The notes beneath the pieces are model-generated. The model was not told the origin of the DNA, did not search any database, and worked only from the letters and a program-made list of their open reading frames with translations. From positions 28,249,933 to 28,313,932 of the forward strand of contig NC_064439.1 of assembly GCF_023343835.1 (NCBI RefSeq): 64,000 nucleotides of DNA, given 5' to 3'. Position numbers and translations under genes: made by a program. The DNA is from Lagopus muta. Lineage: Eukaryota > Chordata > Aves > Galliformes > Phasianidae. Shown in pieces: positions 26,894 through 39,000 of this stretch (its first letter is position 1; every line of letters starts with the position of its first letter).

Positions 26894-29800
26894 AAATCTC
26901 ACCTGTCTAGAAGCATAACAGGGACAAACTTCACCAAGTCCATCTTTTGTCTGGAAAGCTCCATTCATGGGACAATTCAAAAGAAATGTGTATCAGCTGA
27001 ATTAACAAGCAGACGTGCTATCGTTACACTCAAATGTTATTTTCACCCACTGCATGGCAGACCAGGGAATTTTAAAGAAAGGCTTAGACAGCGAGTGGAC
27101 ACCCAGCGGCTCAGTCCCATACAGTGGCTTCATGCCTGCCTGTCACTGTTCCTCTTGCAAAAAGATTCCAGTCTAAGGAGCTTTCTAACAGTGATTTAAC
27201 TGTCCAGGCTTAACTCAAGAGCTTTGTGCCATTGTGATTTTGGTCAGAAAGTTTCTCGAAGAATACACCTAGCATCTGTCAGTCAAAGGAGACTGAACTG
27301 TTATTTCATTGTTTGTCATTTGTAACTGCTTGCCAGAATTACTAAACCCAGTACCTGCTACATCTTTGTGCTTTAGGAGGAGCTGATTTCTGACCTAGTT
27401 GTGGGTTGCTCTAACCACCGTACTACAGTGGCATATTTTCCTGTCCTAATTTCCCTTTCTCCATCTACAGTGTTTCACTAAAAATAAATAAATAAGGGTC
27501 CCAAAGAGCTTTTTATCTTCAGAGAAGAATTTTCCATTCCAAAAAGCTATTTCATTTTATATGCTAGATTTGAGGTTCCCTTGCCTCTGGCTTGTAATGC
27601 CCATCACTGCCAGCACCTCTGCAACACCTTGTGTGTCTGTCCCTGGCATTCCCAGCCCAGCAAAGGTTCCTCCAACATGCAAGCCTTGCCTATGTGGTCC
27701 TTCCCTGCCTGGTGCCAGAAAGGGCTGCCTTGAGGTTGGGGTGGAATGGCATAAGTACTGTAGTACTGCCAGGAAACTGGTTTTATTCCAGGAAGAAACT
27801 CACGACTGCATGCCAATGCCTATTGTGGTACAGTGAATTCCTTGCAAAACAATACAGTAAATATCTAGGATGTGGACACCGGACACTGGCACTGGATTCA
27901 GCTCTTTAGAATTGTTTTGCTGCAGACAACATTTTAAGTGCATGCTTTATTGATTCCATATACTCTTCCTGCTGCTTTACTGGAAACCAAGGTGACTAAT
28001 TGACGTGACTGAATAATTGAGGTGGTTCAGGTGACCAAGATGACTCAAATATCCTTTAACAGTGATGAGAAATGGCCAGGCACAGGGACCTGCTGCTTTC
28101 CATGGTGAGGCACAATTGAACTCACACAGATTATACACATCATTTTCCTTTGCAGGCTTTTGTTGACCATAGCACAGGCGCCACTTACCCACAAACTACA
28201 GTTATGTGCCAAGCACAGGGACATGCTGTCATGGCCAGCTGCCAAGGCAGGATAAGCACTTTGCATATCCCATGATAAGCTAGCTGGAAGCTCATCCCCT
28301 TGATCATGTGTGCACCTTAAAACTAACAATTTAAGATACCAGCTGCATACAGTAAATATTAGGAATACAACTTAGACTGCAGATGCTTGGCTTCCTCTTA
28401 GGGCTGATGCAGAAAGCCTTAAAAACAATCCTATGGAACCACTTTGTGTGTATGAAGGGAATATGGGAAATTTTCAAGATACTGCATCATCATGTTGACA
28501 AATGTGATATTACTGTTTGTAACATTATCAGCTGCAGTCATCCTGTAGTCCCTCAAAGGAACCCCAAAGACTGATGTTAGGCTGAACAAATAAAAATAAA
28601 ACAAGAAGAAACCACACAACAAAGCAAACAGAAATACTTTGGCAAACACAGTGGAAAAAAAAAAAGAAAAAAATTGCTCAAGGGGCATTTCATGTTCCTT
28701 AAAAATCCCAGTGGAATTAGCAATGGTTTTTAACAAGCCTGATTGTCTTGCAGCACAACTGATATCATTTAGACTCACTATGTGTTTTCTATGTGCTTTT
28801 TTCCTACTATCGCTGGCCCTTTGTTTACACATTTTAGAAGAGAAAGTCAAACTGAATGCTAACTGATACTAATTATGGTACAGATATCACATGTGACATT
28901 CCTACTCCAGCAAACACCTGGCTCACTTTACCCAGCATTTCCCCTCCCTGGTTTTGATGTGCATGAGAGACTTTATACAAACAACAGGGGAAGAAAAATG
29001 ACTGCGAGACAAAGAAAGAAAGGAACCACTCAGTGCTGTCAAGCACTCATTGTAAACCTGGGGAAAATAAAGCGATAAAAACCAATTTCTGCAAACAATG
29101 TTTCACTTGTAATGTTTTAGGTGCTCTGTAATAGCAGGGAGCAAGAGAAAGGGTCACCGTGTTTTAAGTCAATGGTATGTACTTTAAGACACTCTTGTGC
29201 CTCTGCATTTCATATGTGTACCTCAGAAGTGACACAGATCTTAAGATTTCACGCACATAGTAAATAAAATAAAGCAGTAACAAGAACATGGGATTGCAGT
29301 AGAAACAGAAAAGGTTTTTCCCTAAGGGCTCAGTTCTCACTGAGTTTCCGCCGAAGGCCCCAAGCAGGAAGCCTCCCTGAAATTACCACAGTCTGTAATA
29401 GAAACAGACAGTGAACTACCAAAGCATCTCTGTTTGAAGCTCTGCTGAACTGCAAGAAGTGTGCTGGCATCGAGCCCTGGTAGCACTGCAGAATCCCTCC
29501 CCCCTCTCTCCGGGAGCACTACTTTTTGTCCCATCTGTGAGGATTGCAGCATCGCAAGTGTGTGGTGCACAATCCCCTATTGCAGTTTCCCATGAAAGAA
29601 CAGCCAATTTACATTGCTTGTTGCTCCTCCTGTTGCCAGTGGCATTGAAAGGCAGCAAAGAAGGGCAGAAGAACAAAGAGAGTGCAAGGAAGTGGAGAAT
29701 AGGCATCAGAAACGTGGGGGAAGAGCAGGAAAGGACAAACTCTGCTCTTGCTTGTTTCAGGCAGCTCTGGATTATTGTAGCATTGGAGTGCAATATTTGT

Positions 29801-31093
29801 CCCCTATAGAGAAAAAGGCTGGAGAGACAAATACTCGGAGTTCTCATTTGGAGCAGCTGTTTAAATACTAAGCTTTAAAAAGATAAAAATCAAGTAGAAG
29901 TTTTCTACAAAGGAAAGATTCTTCCCCAGTTGCAGAAGAGCCCTTTTGAAACTAACAATGTGAAATTATCCATTTAAAAACAATTAAGACAGTCTAGTTC
30001 TGGCCAGAGCCAGAATGCGAACAAAGTTTCAGCCTAATAGGAGCAGCAGTACTGATGTACTTCTGACCACCACCAGAAGTGACAGCACTTAGCACCACTC
30101 AGTGATGGAACAGCAAGTTGTATGCTAAATCTAAGCATGCTGTTCCAAGTTTGTTCTATAACTTGTGAACAGAACCAGAGAGGTGAAGGGAGGAAAAATC
30201 CCAGGCCCGGGCTACATCCATTTTCACAGCTCTATTTACTTAATTGAAGCCTGTGATGACCTGTACCAGATGTGATATGCCCTGCAGATTTTATAACTGC
30301 CCCAAGCGGGTACAAAACAAGCTGCAGAGGATATGGCTGGATGCCTACTTGGATCTGAAGAAGTAATCTTGTACTAGGCAGTACTGTAAGAGCTGTGTCC
30401 CTTAGTAAGAAATACTGGCATTAATTAACAACATGGAGGTGCATCTTTTAATAATTAATGGGGAAAGAGTTCTTCTTAGAAGAAGGGCAGTGGCTGATAG
30501 TATTGAATAATTCAGCCCGATAACAAAAGGAACAATGGTACAGTAACTTTATACCTGAGTATTTGCAACAAAACCCAACAAAAACATTTGATAGGCTGAT
30601 GACTTCTTGTGTTTAGGAAAGGGTATACGTTCGAGGTACTGTTTCCTATTGAGAAGGCAACAAACCATTTCTGAAATTGGTCTTTGCAACAAAATTAAAA
30701 GGAAACTGCATCTGAGAAAGTGATTTTCTATCTCCTTTGCCTTCTGCCGAGTTTGGGCCCAAAAGAACAGAATGGTAGCCCAATAAGGCCAGTAACTCAA
30801 GTCAGTAAATGTGTATCCTCAGTAAGCCCAATTGCCTTCAAAATCAAAGCAGCTTAATTAGCAAGGGAAAAAGAAAACACAAAGTATTTTTCACTTAACC
30901 CATCACCTTGCAAAGCTCCAGCAGCAGAGACGGGCTGTATCTGACAAGTTTAGAAACAGACAGAAAGCTTCAGCAGCTGTTGCGCATTCAGATTTAATTT
31001 GTGGTCACAAACATCGGAGAATTTTTAATTCGTTGCCTGGCTAGCAGCTGAGAGATAGATGTACATCAGCAAAAGAGCCACCAGTCATTGCAT

Positions 31094-31110
31094 GGGGGGG
31101 GGGGGGGGGG
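31094..31110. repeat. G17 homopolymer
   Basis: Run of 17 consecutive G in otherwise AT-rich intergenic DNA, 1.5 kb upstream of the TSPAN13 CpG island. It could form G-quadruplexes and is likely length-variable. Confidence 0.95.
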
Positions 31111-31621
31111 AAGTGTTTTATTTAATTGCAGAAGTCTGGCAAAATATCAAAGAGCATGGGAAAAAAGATGTTTCCAAAAAAGATCTGAGTGACAGCCCAG
31201 GAAAGACAAAGGCTGCTGCTGTTCAGCCTCTCTGTCTCACTGCTGGCAGGGACCGATAGCTTGCTGTGGCTTTCCTTAGCAGACGGCTGCCAGCCAAATT
31301 ACAAAGAACAAAATGTTTTTAGAATTTCCTTCTTAAATTGTTTTGATGACAAGTTCCTATTAAGAATTGCTGTGACTTCACCAGAAAGGAGATGCAGCTT
31401 CCACTGCTGACCAGGAACCAACCACCACCAGCAACCTCTCTAGAACCAAACCCTGATGGAGTGAGACTGCGGTGCTGTGTACCAGCACAAACATCAAAGG
31501 CGATCCTGGCTGGAGGAACCCTATGCTCCTTGTGAAACCCAAAAAAGACAAGAATATGTCTTGGACCCTAATCTTGCAGTGGTGTACACACCAAAGCAGT
31601 TTGTAATAATTGCTGAAAGGA

Positions 31622-31925
31622 GATCGAGGTAAGGGTTGGTGTCATCTCCCAGGTAACAGCAATAGAATGAGGGGTAATGGCTTTTAGTTGTGTCAGGAGA
31701 GGTTAAGGCTGAATATTAGGAAAAAGTTATTATCTGGAAGAGCAGCGATGCATTGGAACAGGCTGCCTGATGGAGGTGGGGTGTCTCTTTTCCAAGGGAT
31801 GTTCAAGAGCCATGTAGATGTGGCACTGAGGGACATGGTCACTGAGAATGGTGAGGATGGGCTGACTTTTGGACTAGATGACCTTGAAGATCTTTTCCAG
31901 CTCTAGTGATTCTATGATTCTACAG
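31622..31925 (+). mobile_element. CR1 retrotransposon, 3' fragment
   Basis: Closely follows the 3' end of an avian CR1 subfamily. Recognisable blocks are ggttggtgtcatctcccagg, ttaggctgaatattaggaaa-like sequence, ggaacaggctgcctgatgga, ggactagatgaccttgaaga, and the terminal tail tgattctatgattctac. The 72-codon open frame at 31688-31906 is a by-product of this repeat and not a gene. The element is 5'-truncated, as is usual for CR1. Confidence 0.9.
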
Positions 31926-32098
31926 CAGGCACAAGCTTTTAGAGAGTGCCAGTGAGCAGTGGCAGTACTCCAGTCCATTGCAAAGAGCATTAGAACATTG
32001 GTAAAACTGCTAGGGTGCAATAGAGACGGATCACTGTTTGACTACCTGCAATAAAAAAGTATTTAATTGTCAAGGGAAGGAAATACACACAGGTTAAC

Positions 32099-32101
<3 letters not shown>

Positions 32102-32129
<28 letters not shown>

Positions 32130-32145
32130 AAGAAAAAAAAAAAAA
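32102..32145. repeat. A-rich tract
   Basis: Run of 26 A followed by GAAAGA and a further A-run, about 520 nt upstream of the TSPAN13 start codon. No retrogene lies beside it. Confidence 0.9.
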
Positions 32146-32369
32146 GTAAAGCACATAAAAAAAAATCAATAATAATTTTAATAAGAAATATACAGACAAA
32201 CTGCTTGTAATGCTGAAACGCCCTGGAAAAACAAATCCCCGAGTAATTATTTTTGATTACACAAGGAATTAAGCCATCAAAGGTAGACCTAGAAAATGAA
32301 GGGAGGAATCTCCACAGTTTCCCAAACAACAAAATGGCTGAGGAGATGCCAGACCTCCCGCCATCATCC

Positions 32370-33070
32370 TCAGGTACCTGAGATCCTCCCTTCGCCGCCT
32401 CTGAGGTGGGGGCACGTCTCCCCACCACCCCCTCCCCGGTCCCGCGAGCCCCGTCAGCCCGGCTGGAGGTGGGTGGGCGGGCGGCAGAGCCCAGCCCCGG
32501 AGGAGAGCCACCGCCTCCCAGCCCGCTCCTCGCGTCATTTCCATCTCTTTACCTTTACCCGGGAGCGGCCAACCAGCGGGCGCGGCGCCGGGCCCCGCTC
32601 ACCTGCTGCCGGCGGCGGGGGCGGAGCGGCGGCGGGCTCCCGCGGCGAGGCTCCCGGCGGCGGCACGATGGTGTGCGGCGGCTTCGCCTGCTCCAAGAAC
32701 TGCCTCTGCGCCCTCAACCTGCTCTACACGGTGCGTGGGTCGGGGTAGGAAGGGAGGCGGCCGCCTCGGGTTTGTCGCCGCGGGGACGCGGCCCTCCGGG
32801 GTCGAAATCCAGAGCTCAGCCCAGGCCGGGCGGCCTCCAGCCTGCCAGGCCCCGTTTGGCTCTGCGGAGGGGAATCCCGGCGCGAGTGAGCGGGATTGGC
32901 TCCGTTGTTGCGAGGGTTTGAGACAAGTGCTTCTCTGCGGGGAGCCCCGTGTGGGCGCGCTGAGCCGCACAAAGGGGCTGAGCGGGGTCAGGGGGCGCCT
33001 TGCAGCGGGAGGTGAGCGCCGTGCCTGCCCGCCTCGCTGCCGCGAGCTGACAGAACGCATCTTCTGGGAA
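32370..33070. promoter_or_regulatory. TSPAN13: CpG island covering TSPAN13 promoter and exon 1
   Basis: A sharp rise in G+C and CpG density compared with AT-rich flanks, with many CGG/GCG clusters around the start codon at 32668. No TATA box is visible just upstream. This suits a dispersed, CpG-island promoter for a broadly expressed gene. The transcription start probably falls in 32550-32640 but cannot be fixed from sequence. Overlapping long open frames on both strands here are products of low stop-codon frequency in GC-rich DNA. Confidence 0.85.
32668..32730 (+). CDS. TSPAN13: TSPAN13 coding exon 1
   Basis: Start ATG at 32668-32670, preceded by cggcacg. It encodes [21 protein letters not shown]. 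The donor is ACG|GTGCGT at 32731. The cysteine-rich cytoplasmic N-terminus is a typical palmitoylation region in tetraspanins. The first membrane segment is split by intron 1. Confidence 0.96.
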
Positions 33071-36000
33071 GCTCCTGTCCGAAGGTGGCAGATGCCTGCT
33101 TTCTTCTGGGCGAGTTTCGGGGTGTATTTTCAATAGAAAGCTGTACAATCTCCAATTGCACTGTAGGCATTTTTTTTTTTTTCTCCTTATCTATTTTCAA
33201 ATGGCACAGAAATAGAAAGAAACAGGGCTACGTGTAATGGCTTCCTCTTGCAGCACTTCTGGAAAGGTAATATGTCCTCTGATGGTTCCTGTTGGCAGCC
33301 CGGTGTTGGACAGCCGAGCTTGGAGGTGATGCACAGTGCTGAAATTGGGTGAGCTGGGGCTGGCAGGCCGTGCCTGTGTTTTCCTGATAACAGCCTGATC
33401 CCTTCGTGAAAGTAAGGCAGGAGAGCAGGTCTTATCACTGCTCATCAGAACAAACAGTTCTCATAGACAGCAGTTACTGGACCTGATGGTAATCCCTAGG
33501 GCAGAGTGTGAGTGGATGTAGAAGCGCCTGTGTTGAAGGCAGAATTGCTTATTAATGAGCATCACCTTGTATTTTAAATACATTGCTTTGGAAAAGAGCA
33601 GAACAAAACCCTTTAGCGTTGGAGAGTCTGCTGATGCGTGCGTTACTTAGAGGAGCTTGCAGAGCAGAGGATGTCCCTAAAAAAAATCTCTGGAGCATGC
33701 ATAGTGTGCCTGGTTTACCTGCTGGAAGTCACTGAGGATGTCTGTGAAACTGTGCATTACCCATACCAGCCCCCAGCAAAGCAGAGGGGACAGGTAGGCA
33801 TGGACTCATTTGCCATCTGTGGTTGCAGGTAAGTGTAGCTATGTAGACTCCTCAAGGTGAAGGATTGCTCCACCCTGATTTTTCAAACAAACCAGAGATA
33901 ATGCAAAAGACTTCTTTTTTCTTTTCCTTTTTTTTGGTAGGTCTTCTGAGCATATTTAGCCTCAAAAAGGGGTGATCTGATCCCTGAGACCTCCATACGT
34001 CTCTTTGTAGTACCTGCACAGTGCACCTATGACCTGAACTTGCTTGATGTCTGAGCAGAATTTACTTTATGGGTGTCACTTGATATTTTTCTATGCATAT
34101 AACATATGCTTTTCCAAGAGGAAGGAATGACTTTGAAGCAGCGTAACTAGAACATCCACCTGTTATTTCTTAGGTCACCTATTAAGGATAGGCAAATTCA
34201 AGATGAACACTTTTCATTTCTAAGTTGCAGAAATAACATGAAATGTTTAGTAAGCCTGGAGGAATTCTTGCAGAATGCATGGACCTCTCTGCTTCTGGGC
34301 TAAATAAAACCCTGACAATGCAATGATTGGGTTTTTCCGAACAGGCAAAACATGTGGAAGACCACCAGAACAAACAACAGTAATTCACAGCAATAATTGG
34401 TGGGAGTACCAGTGAGGGAAATATAAGCTCGATTAGGTAATGCTTGAATGTTTTTCTGCTAGCATTGATTTGTGTCTGTGTCACATGCTTGGAATAAATT
34501 ATCCCTCAGAACTAATGTCAGGGATTGCAATTTATATTCTCCTTTTTTTTTTTGTTTTGTTTTGTTTTTTAAAGTACATTGGATTTTAAAACAACAAATT
34601 AGGATATAGGAACCTGATCTTGTTGATGCTGTTTTGATCTACTTTTTATGATAGAGCACCAAGGAAAATATACATTCTGGCAGTAATCAGTTACTGGTTT
34701 AAGGCAAGAAACCATAAACCAAGTAACCTAATTGCTCACTTACCTTTCCTTTCAGATGATATTTGCTGGCTGATGCCTTTTGGTTCTTCTCTGCTCTAAA
34801 TATCCTTAGGCTCAGATTCCATTTTTAAATTTGTCTTGTATGAACACGTCTGGTATCTATGCTGAGTCTTGCTGACTTCATATGGTTTCTCATGTGTACA
34901 AGAAGAGTACAGAAAAATAACTGAGGCTCTTGACTTAGTATGCATAAAGTGAAATATATTTCTGGAATTAGGTTTGAAGTGGAAGAGCTGTTTGTCTACA
35001 TACAAGTACTAGTTTTGGGTATATGACCAATTTTATCTTTATGTAGTTGATCATATTCTTGTTTCCCTTTGAGCAGCAGACTGGTGGAAACTGTTCAAAA
35101 TATCTGCACACAGAGTCCAGCAGCTTTCAAGGATGCACACATAACTAAAGCCTTCTTATCTCTCTCCTATTTGTTGACACAGTAGAGGGGACAGATGCCA
35201 TCCAGAGGGACCTGGACATAATCAAAAAGTGGGCACGCAAGAACCTAATGAGTTTTAACCAAGGCAATGTGCAAGGTGTTACACTTGGGTTGAAGCAATC
35301 TGAGATAGGAAAACAGACTGGGAGAACTCGCTAAGAGCAGCCTTGCAGAGAAGGACTTGAGTGTCCTGATGACAAAAAGCTGGACTTGAGCCAGCAGTGT
35401 GTGCTTGCAGCCCGGAAGGCCAAACGTATCCTTGGCTGCATCAAAAGAGCAGCAACCAGCAGGGTGAGGGAGGTGAGCATCCCTCTCTACTCTGCCCTTC
35501 TCAGGCCTCACCTAGAGTACTGAGCCTGGGGCCCTCAGTACAGGAGGGATGTGGAACTGTTGTAGCAGGTCCAGAGAAAGGCTATGAAGATGATCAGAGG
35601 ACTGGAGCACCTCTCCTGTAAAGAAAGGTTGAGACAGTTGGGTTTGTTAAGCTTGGAAGAGAAGGCTCTGAGGAGGCGACATTGCAATCTTCCAGTACTT
35701 GAGAGGCACTTATAAGCAGGAGGGGGACTGACTTGCTACGTGGCCTGATAATGATAGGACAAGAGGGAATAATCTAAAAGATGGGTTTTATCTTAGGCAT
35801 TAGGAAGAAATCCTTTCCTCAGAGAGTGGTGAGACCCTGGCACAGGCTCTCTGGAGAAGCTGTGGATGCCCCATTCCTGGCGGAGTTCAAGGCCAGGTTG
35901 GATGGAATCCTGGGCAGCCTGAGCTGGTGGATGGTAGCCCTATCCATGTCAGAGGGTTTGGAAGTAGATAGTCTTTAAGGTCTCCTCCAATCTAAGCCAT

Positions 36001-39000
36001 TCTATGATTATCTTGCAGGTATAAAAACCCTGGTGGTTGCTGGCCTCAACAGTATTTGCTCGCTTTATTAAGACAAGGATTTCCTTAAGCAGACAGTGTT
36101 CCTCCCAAGGAAGACTTGAGTAATTCTGTTCAAGTGTGAATAGTTGATATCTTATTTCAAATCAGGTTCTCAGAAAGGAAAGGGAAATTCCCATGTCTTG
36201 GCAAGTGATGAAAGATGGAAACTTTAGCTGGGCAACAAGATTAAATGTATTCAAATTAAAGATAAAAAAAAAAATACTAACAGTTCTTTTGGTTGGTAGG
36301 TGCTGCTTTTATCACCTGAGCAGCCACTTAATTCTTCCTGCAGCAGCAAACATCACACATTTTCCTTTGTTTTGATGAGCAGGCTTCCAGTTTTTCTTAA
36401 ACCTGGAAGTGGCTATTTGATTTAAAGTAGAACATATAGACAGAATTTTAATGGTAAACCATTTTTAATACCACAGAGTTAATGCCATAAGAGCATTTGT
36501 ATTTCCTTATAACATTAGAAAGAACCATGTTAAAGTCATTTATTTTTTTAGAGTACTTTGCTCTCTGAACTAGTTTCTAGCCTGCCTATTCAGTGCACTA
36601 TTCTTTGCATCATTTCAAACTATGTGAATTCAAGGTTTTTCTTTCCCTCTCCCCCCCTCCTTCTATTGCTGTCTGTTCTCTCAGTGCAGAGTTACTGCTC
36701 TGTTCCTGCTATCTGTCACCTTTGTCAAGACTGCTTTCCTTGCATTATGTAAATATGCAAAGATGAGGAGAAAAAATCCCAGATTTGGGCAGCTGTGCCT
36801 GGTATCTCCAGTCTGCATTTCAGAGTGCAGAGCCAAGAGTTTGCTCCATTGCCAGCCCGTGTTGGGCTGGCTCTTTGTCCCCCCTGGATGCTCGGCTGCA
36901 GGGCAGCTCGCCTTGAAGCTGCCTCTGCCTTTTCCAAGGATATGGTGAAGGCAGCACTATGAGCTGTGCCATCTATTCTTGATGTGCGAATCAGGCAGCG
37001 GTACAGAAGTTCCCATCACATGGCAGGGGAGGTCAGTGTTGCTCACGTGGACTTAGGCTGTTTGTTTTCATTGGCTTTTTGGGAAGTTTTCTGTGGTCGT
37101 GCTTCAGAATACAAAAGAGTGACTACAGCAAATAATAATAACGAAACGTTTTGTCAGAAAACATGCTCAGGTGTGCTGTGTGTCAGTTGGTATCCAAAAT
37201 GACAGCCATTTGTGGCATGGTTGGAAATCAGACGTGTTGGATTTGTAGATAAAGTGTGAGCAGGATTTGTATTTACACTTGCCTTGTACAGAGTGCTGCA
37301 GCTGGAACCAGGAAGGCTGAGCTTGCTTAATGACAGAACTGGAGAATCGCAGGCTGCAGGAGGAGGAGGTTACATGGAACATGGCATGGCTTGATATCAC
37401 TGATACTTTTAGCTATTCTAGCAGTGCAAGTAGACACTATTATAATTTAAAGCAAGCATGGATTAGAGAAGCACTTGGACTGGTCAGAAGTAGCCTTAAA
37501 TCATTAATAGTAGCCTAAATCATTGATTGTCTACTGCTATTTCCAGGTTGAGGGTGAGCCATGTTTGGAAGAAGGATCTGTGAGATCACTGGGCTTCCTG
37601 AAAATGTTTCCCATCTCAAAGTACATAAGTAAACATCGTGGCTGATAAGTGTTCCTGCCACACAGGAACATTTCAAGGCTCCATTTTCTAAAACCTATAG
37701 GGTACAAAATGGGTTAAATCTCATTGCTATTTTAACACTAAAGAAGCTTGTTATGTGATCAACAATTATTTGATAATAATTATTGGCCAGTAGCATGAAG
37801 AACTGTGTACTCAGCCATCTGACCAAAGGAACTGGGTTCTGAGATAAGAGACAGGAATGTTACCCTTCACATAAATGTCTTGCTCCACATCACGTCCTTT
37901 CAGCTGTTCAGTAACCAGACTATTGATTGTTCCCCACTTAAATAAGTCTCAGAAAGGTGAAAGATTCTGCTTTCTGTTGGAAGTATTTTGGAAGATGCTC
38001 AGCCCCAGCTTTGCTTTTGATAAAGCTGAAGAAGTACTGTGAGGAGGTAAAGTTCAAAAAGTTCCAAAGAAATTCTTTGTGACAGAAGCTGAAGTCACCA
38101 TGAGTTTGCTGGTCCTCTTCTCTAGTTAACTTACTGTTAACACAATCAAGCATTAGCCTTTATAATACTTGTAAGGGAAAAGGAGATCCAGACAACTCTA
38201 TAAATTACTGTTTTAAAACCATCTAAAAGTAAAGAAAATGCCATTCTCATAACTTGCAATATCCTTTAAGTGTGACGTATATGTATGTATGTGTACATAT
38301 AACAAAAAAAACCCCACGTTAATATGTAATGGAAGATGCTTAAAATGGAATCTGATTCTTTACACTGAACTTGAACTTAGAGTCCTTAAAGCCTCTTCTG
38401 TGGAGATGCTGACATGAGAGTAACATTCGTCTGTAGGCAATACGCTTTGTTCTCTTAATTATCATTTTCAGACTCTGTAGAAAAAGTATTTGGCCTCATA
38501 GTGAAAACTACTGCACTTCTCTTAGGACTCGTGCTGCTGGAGGGCTGCTCAGGGAAAGCATTTACTTAATTTCAAATGAATGAGTGATATATTGGATTGT
38601 GCTTAAGCCTGTGCTTGTGTGTGCATTTTTAAACAAGGTTGCTGGAGTTTGTATTGGTGAAGTTACTGTATAGCAAACGAGAGTTTGCAATTCAGAGTGC
38701 TGCTGTTAACTATCCACACATGCACACGCTTCCTCTGGCTCTGTTTTCTCCAGTTTGAGGACAGTATGTGCCTGTAGCATCTTTGTGAGACAGCTTTCAC
38801 TACTTTGAGATTGTAATACATTCTTTTGCTCTTAATGCCTGTTTACTCCCTATGTAAACTTGCCTTAAGTGGATGAGACCATTTATATCTCTTTGTAAGT
38901 ACTTCTGAAGAATCATTCATTTCTCTTTTATTGAGGACAGCTTGTAAGAAGAGAAAAGGAAAGAGGACAGAGTTCTAGGAGATGATTGCAATCTCTATTT

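Larger units (their letters stand above)
25681..31620. other. Intergenic DNA, no gene seen
   Basis: Non-coding stretch between two CR1 remnants. It contains the short telomere-like CCCTAACCCTAACCC at 26880-26893 and a G17 tract at 31094-31110. Open frames of up to 143 codons (28431-28850 and 29416-29847, both minus strand) have no recognised homology and overlap other frames. They are treated as chance. Confidence 0.6.

Noticed and set aside
28431..28850. 139-codon minus-strand open frame
   Set aside because: Low-complexity Phe/Leu-rich translation caused by an A/G-rich plus strand. No homology, splice context or promoter is visible, and other frames overlap it.
29416..29847. 143-codon minus-strand open frame with a 116-codon frame on the opposite strand
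   Set aside because: Both strands are open at once and neither resembles a known protein. Best explained by chance in a GC-moderate stretch.
31688..31906. 72-codon open frame
   Set aside because: It lies wholly inside a CR1 3' fragment and is not a host gene.
32102..32145. Poly(A) tail of a processed retrogene
   Set aside because: No coding or mRNA-like sequence precedes the A-run and no target-site duplication is visible.
32296..33148. Several long overlapping open frames (up to 171 codons) on both strands around TSPAN13 exon 1
   Set aside because: They lie in a CpG island where stop codons are rare, overlap each other in different frames, and only the 21-codon TSPAN13 segment matches a known protein and splices correctly.
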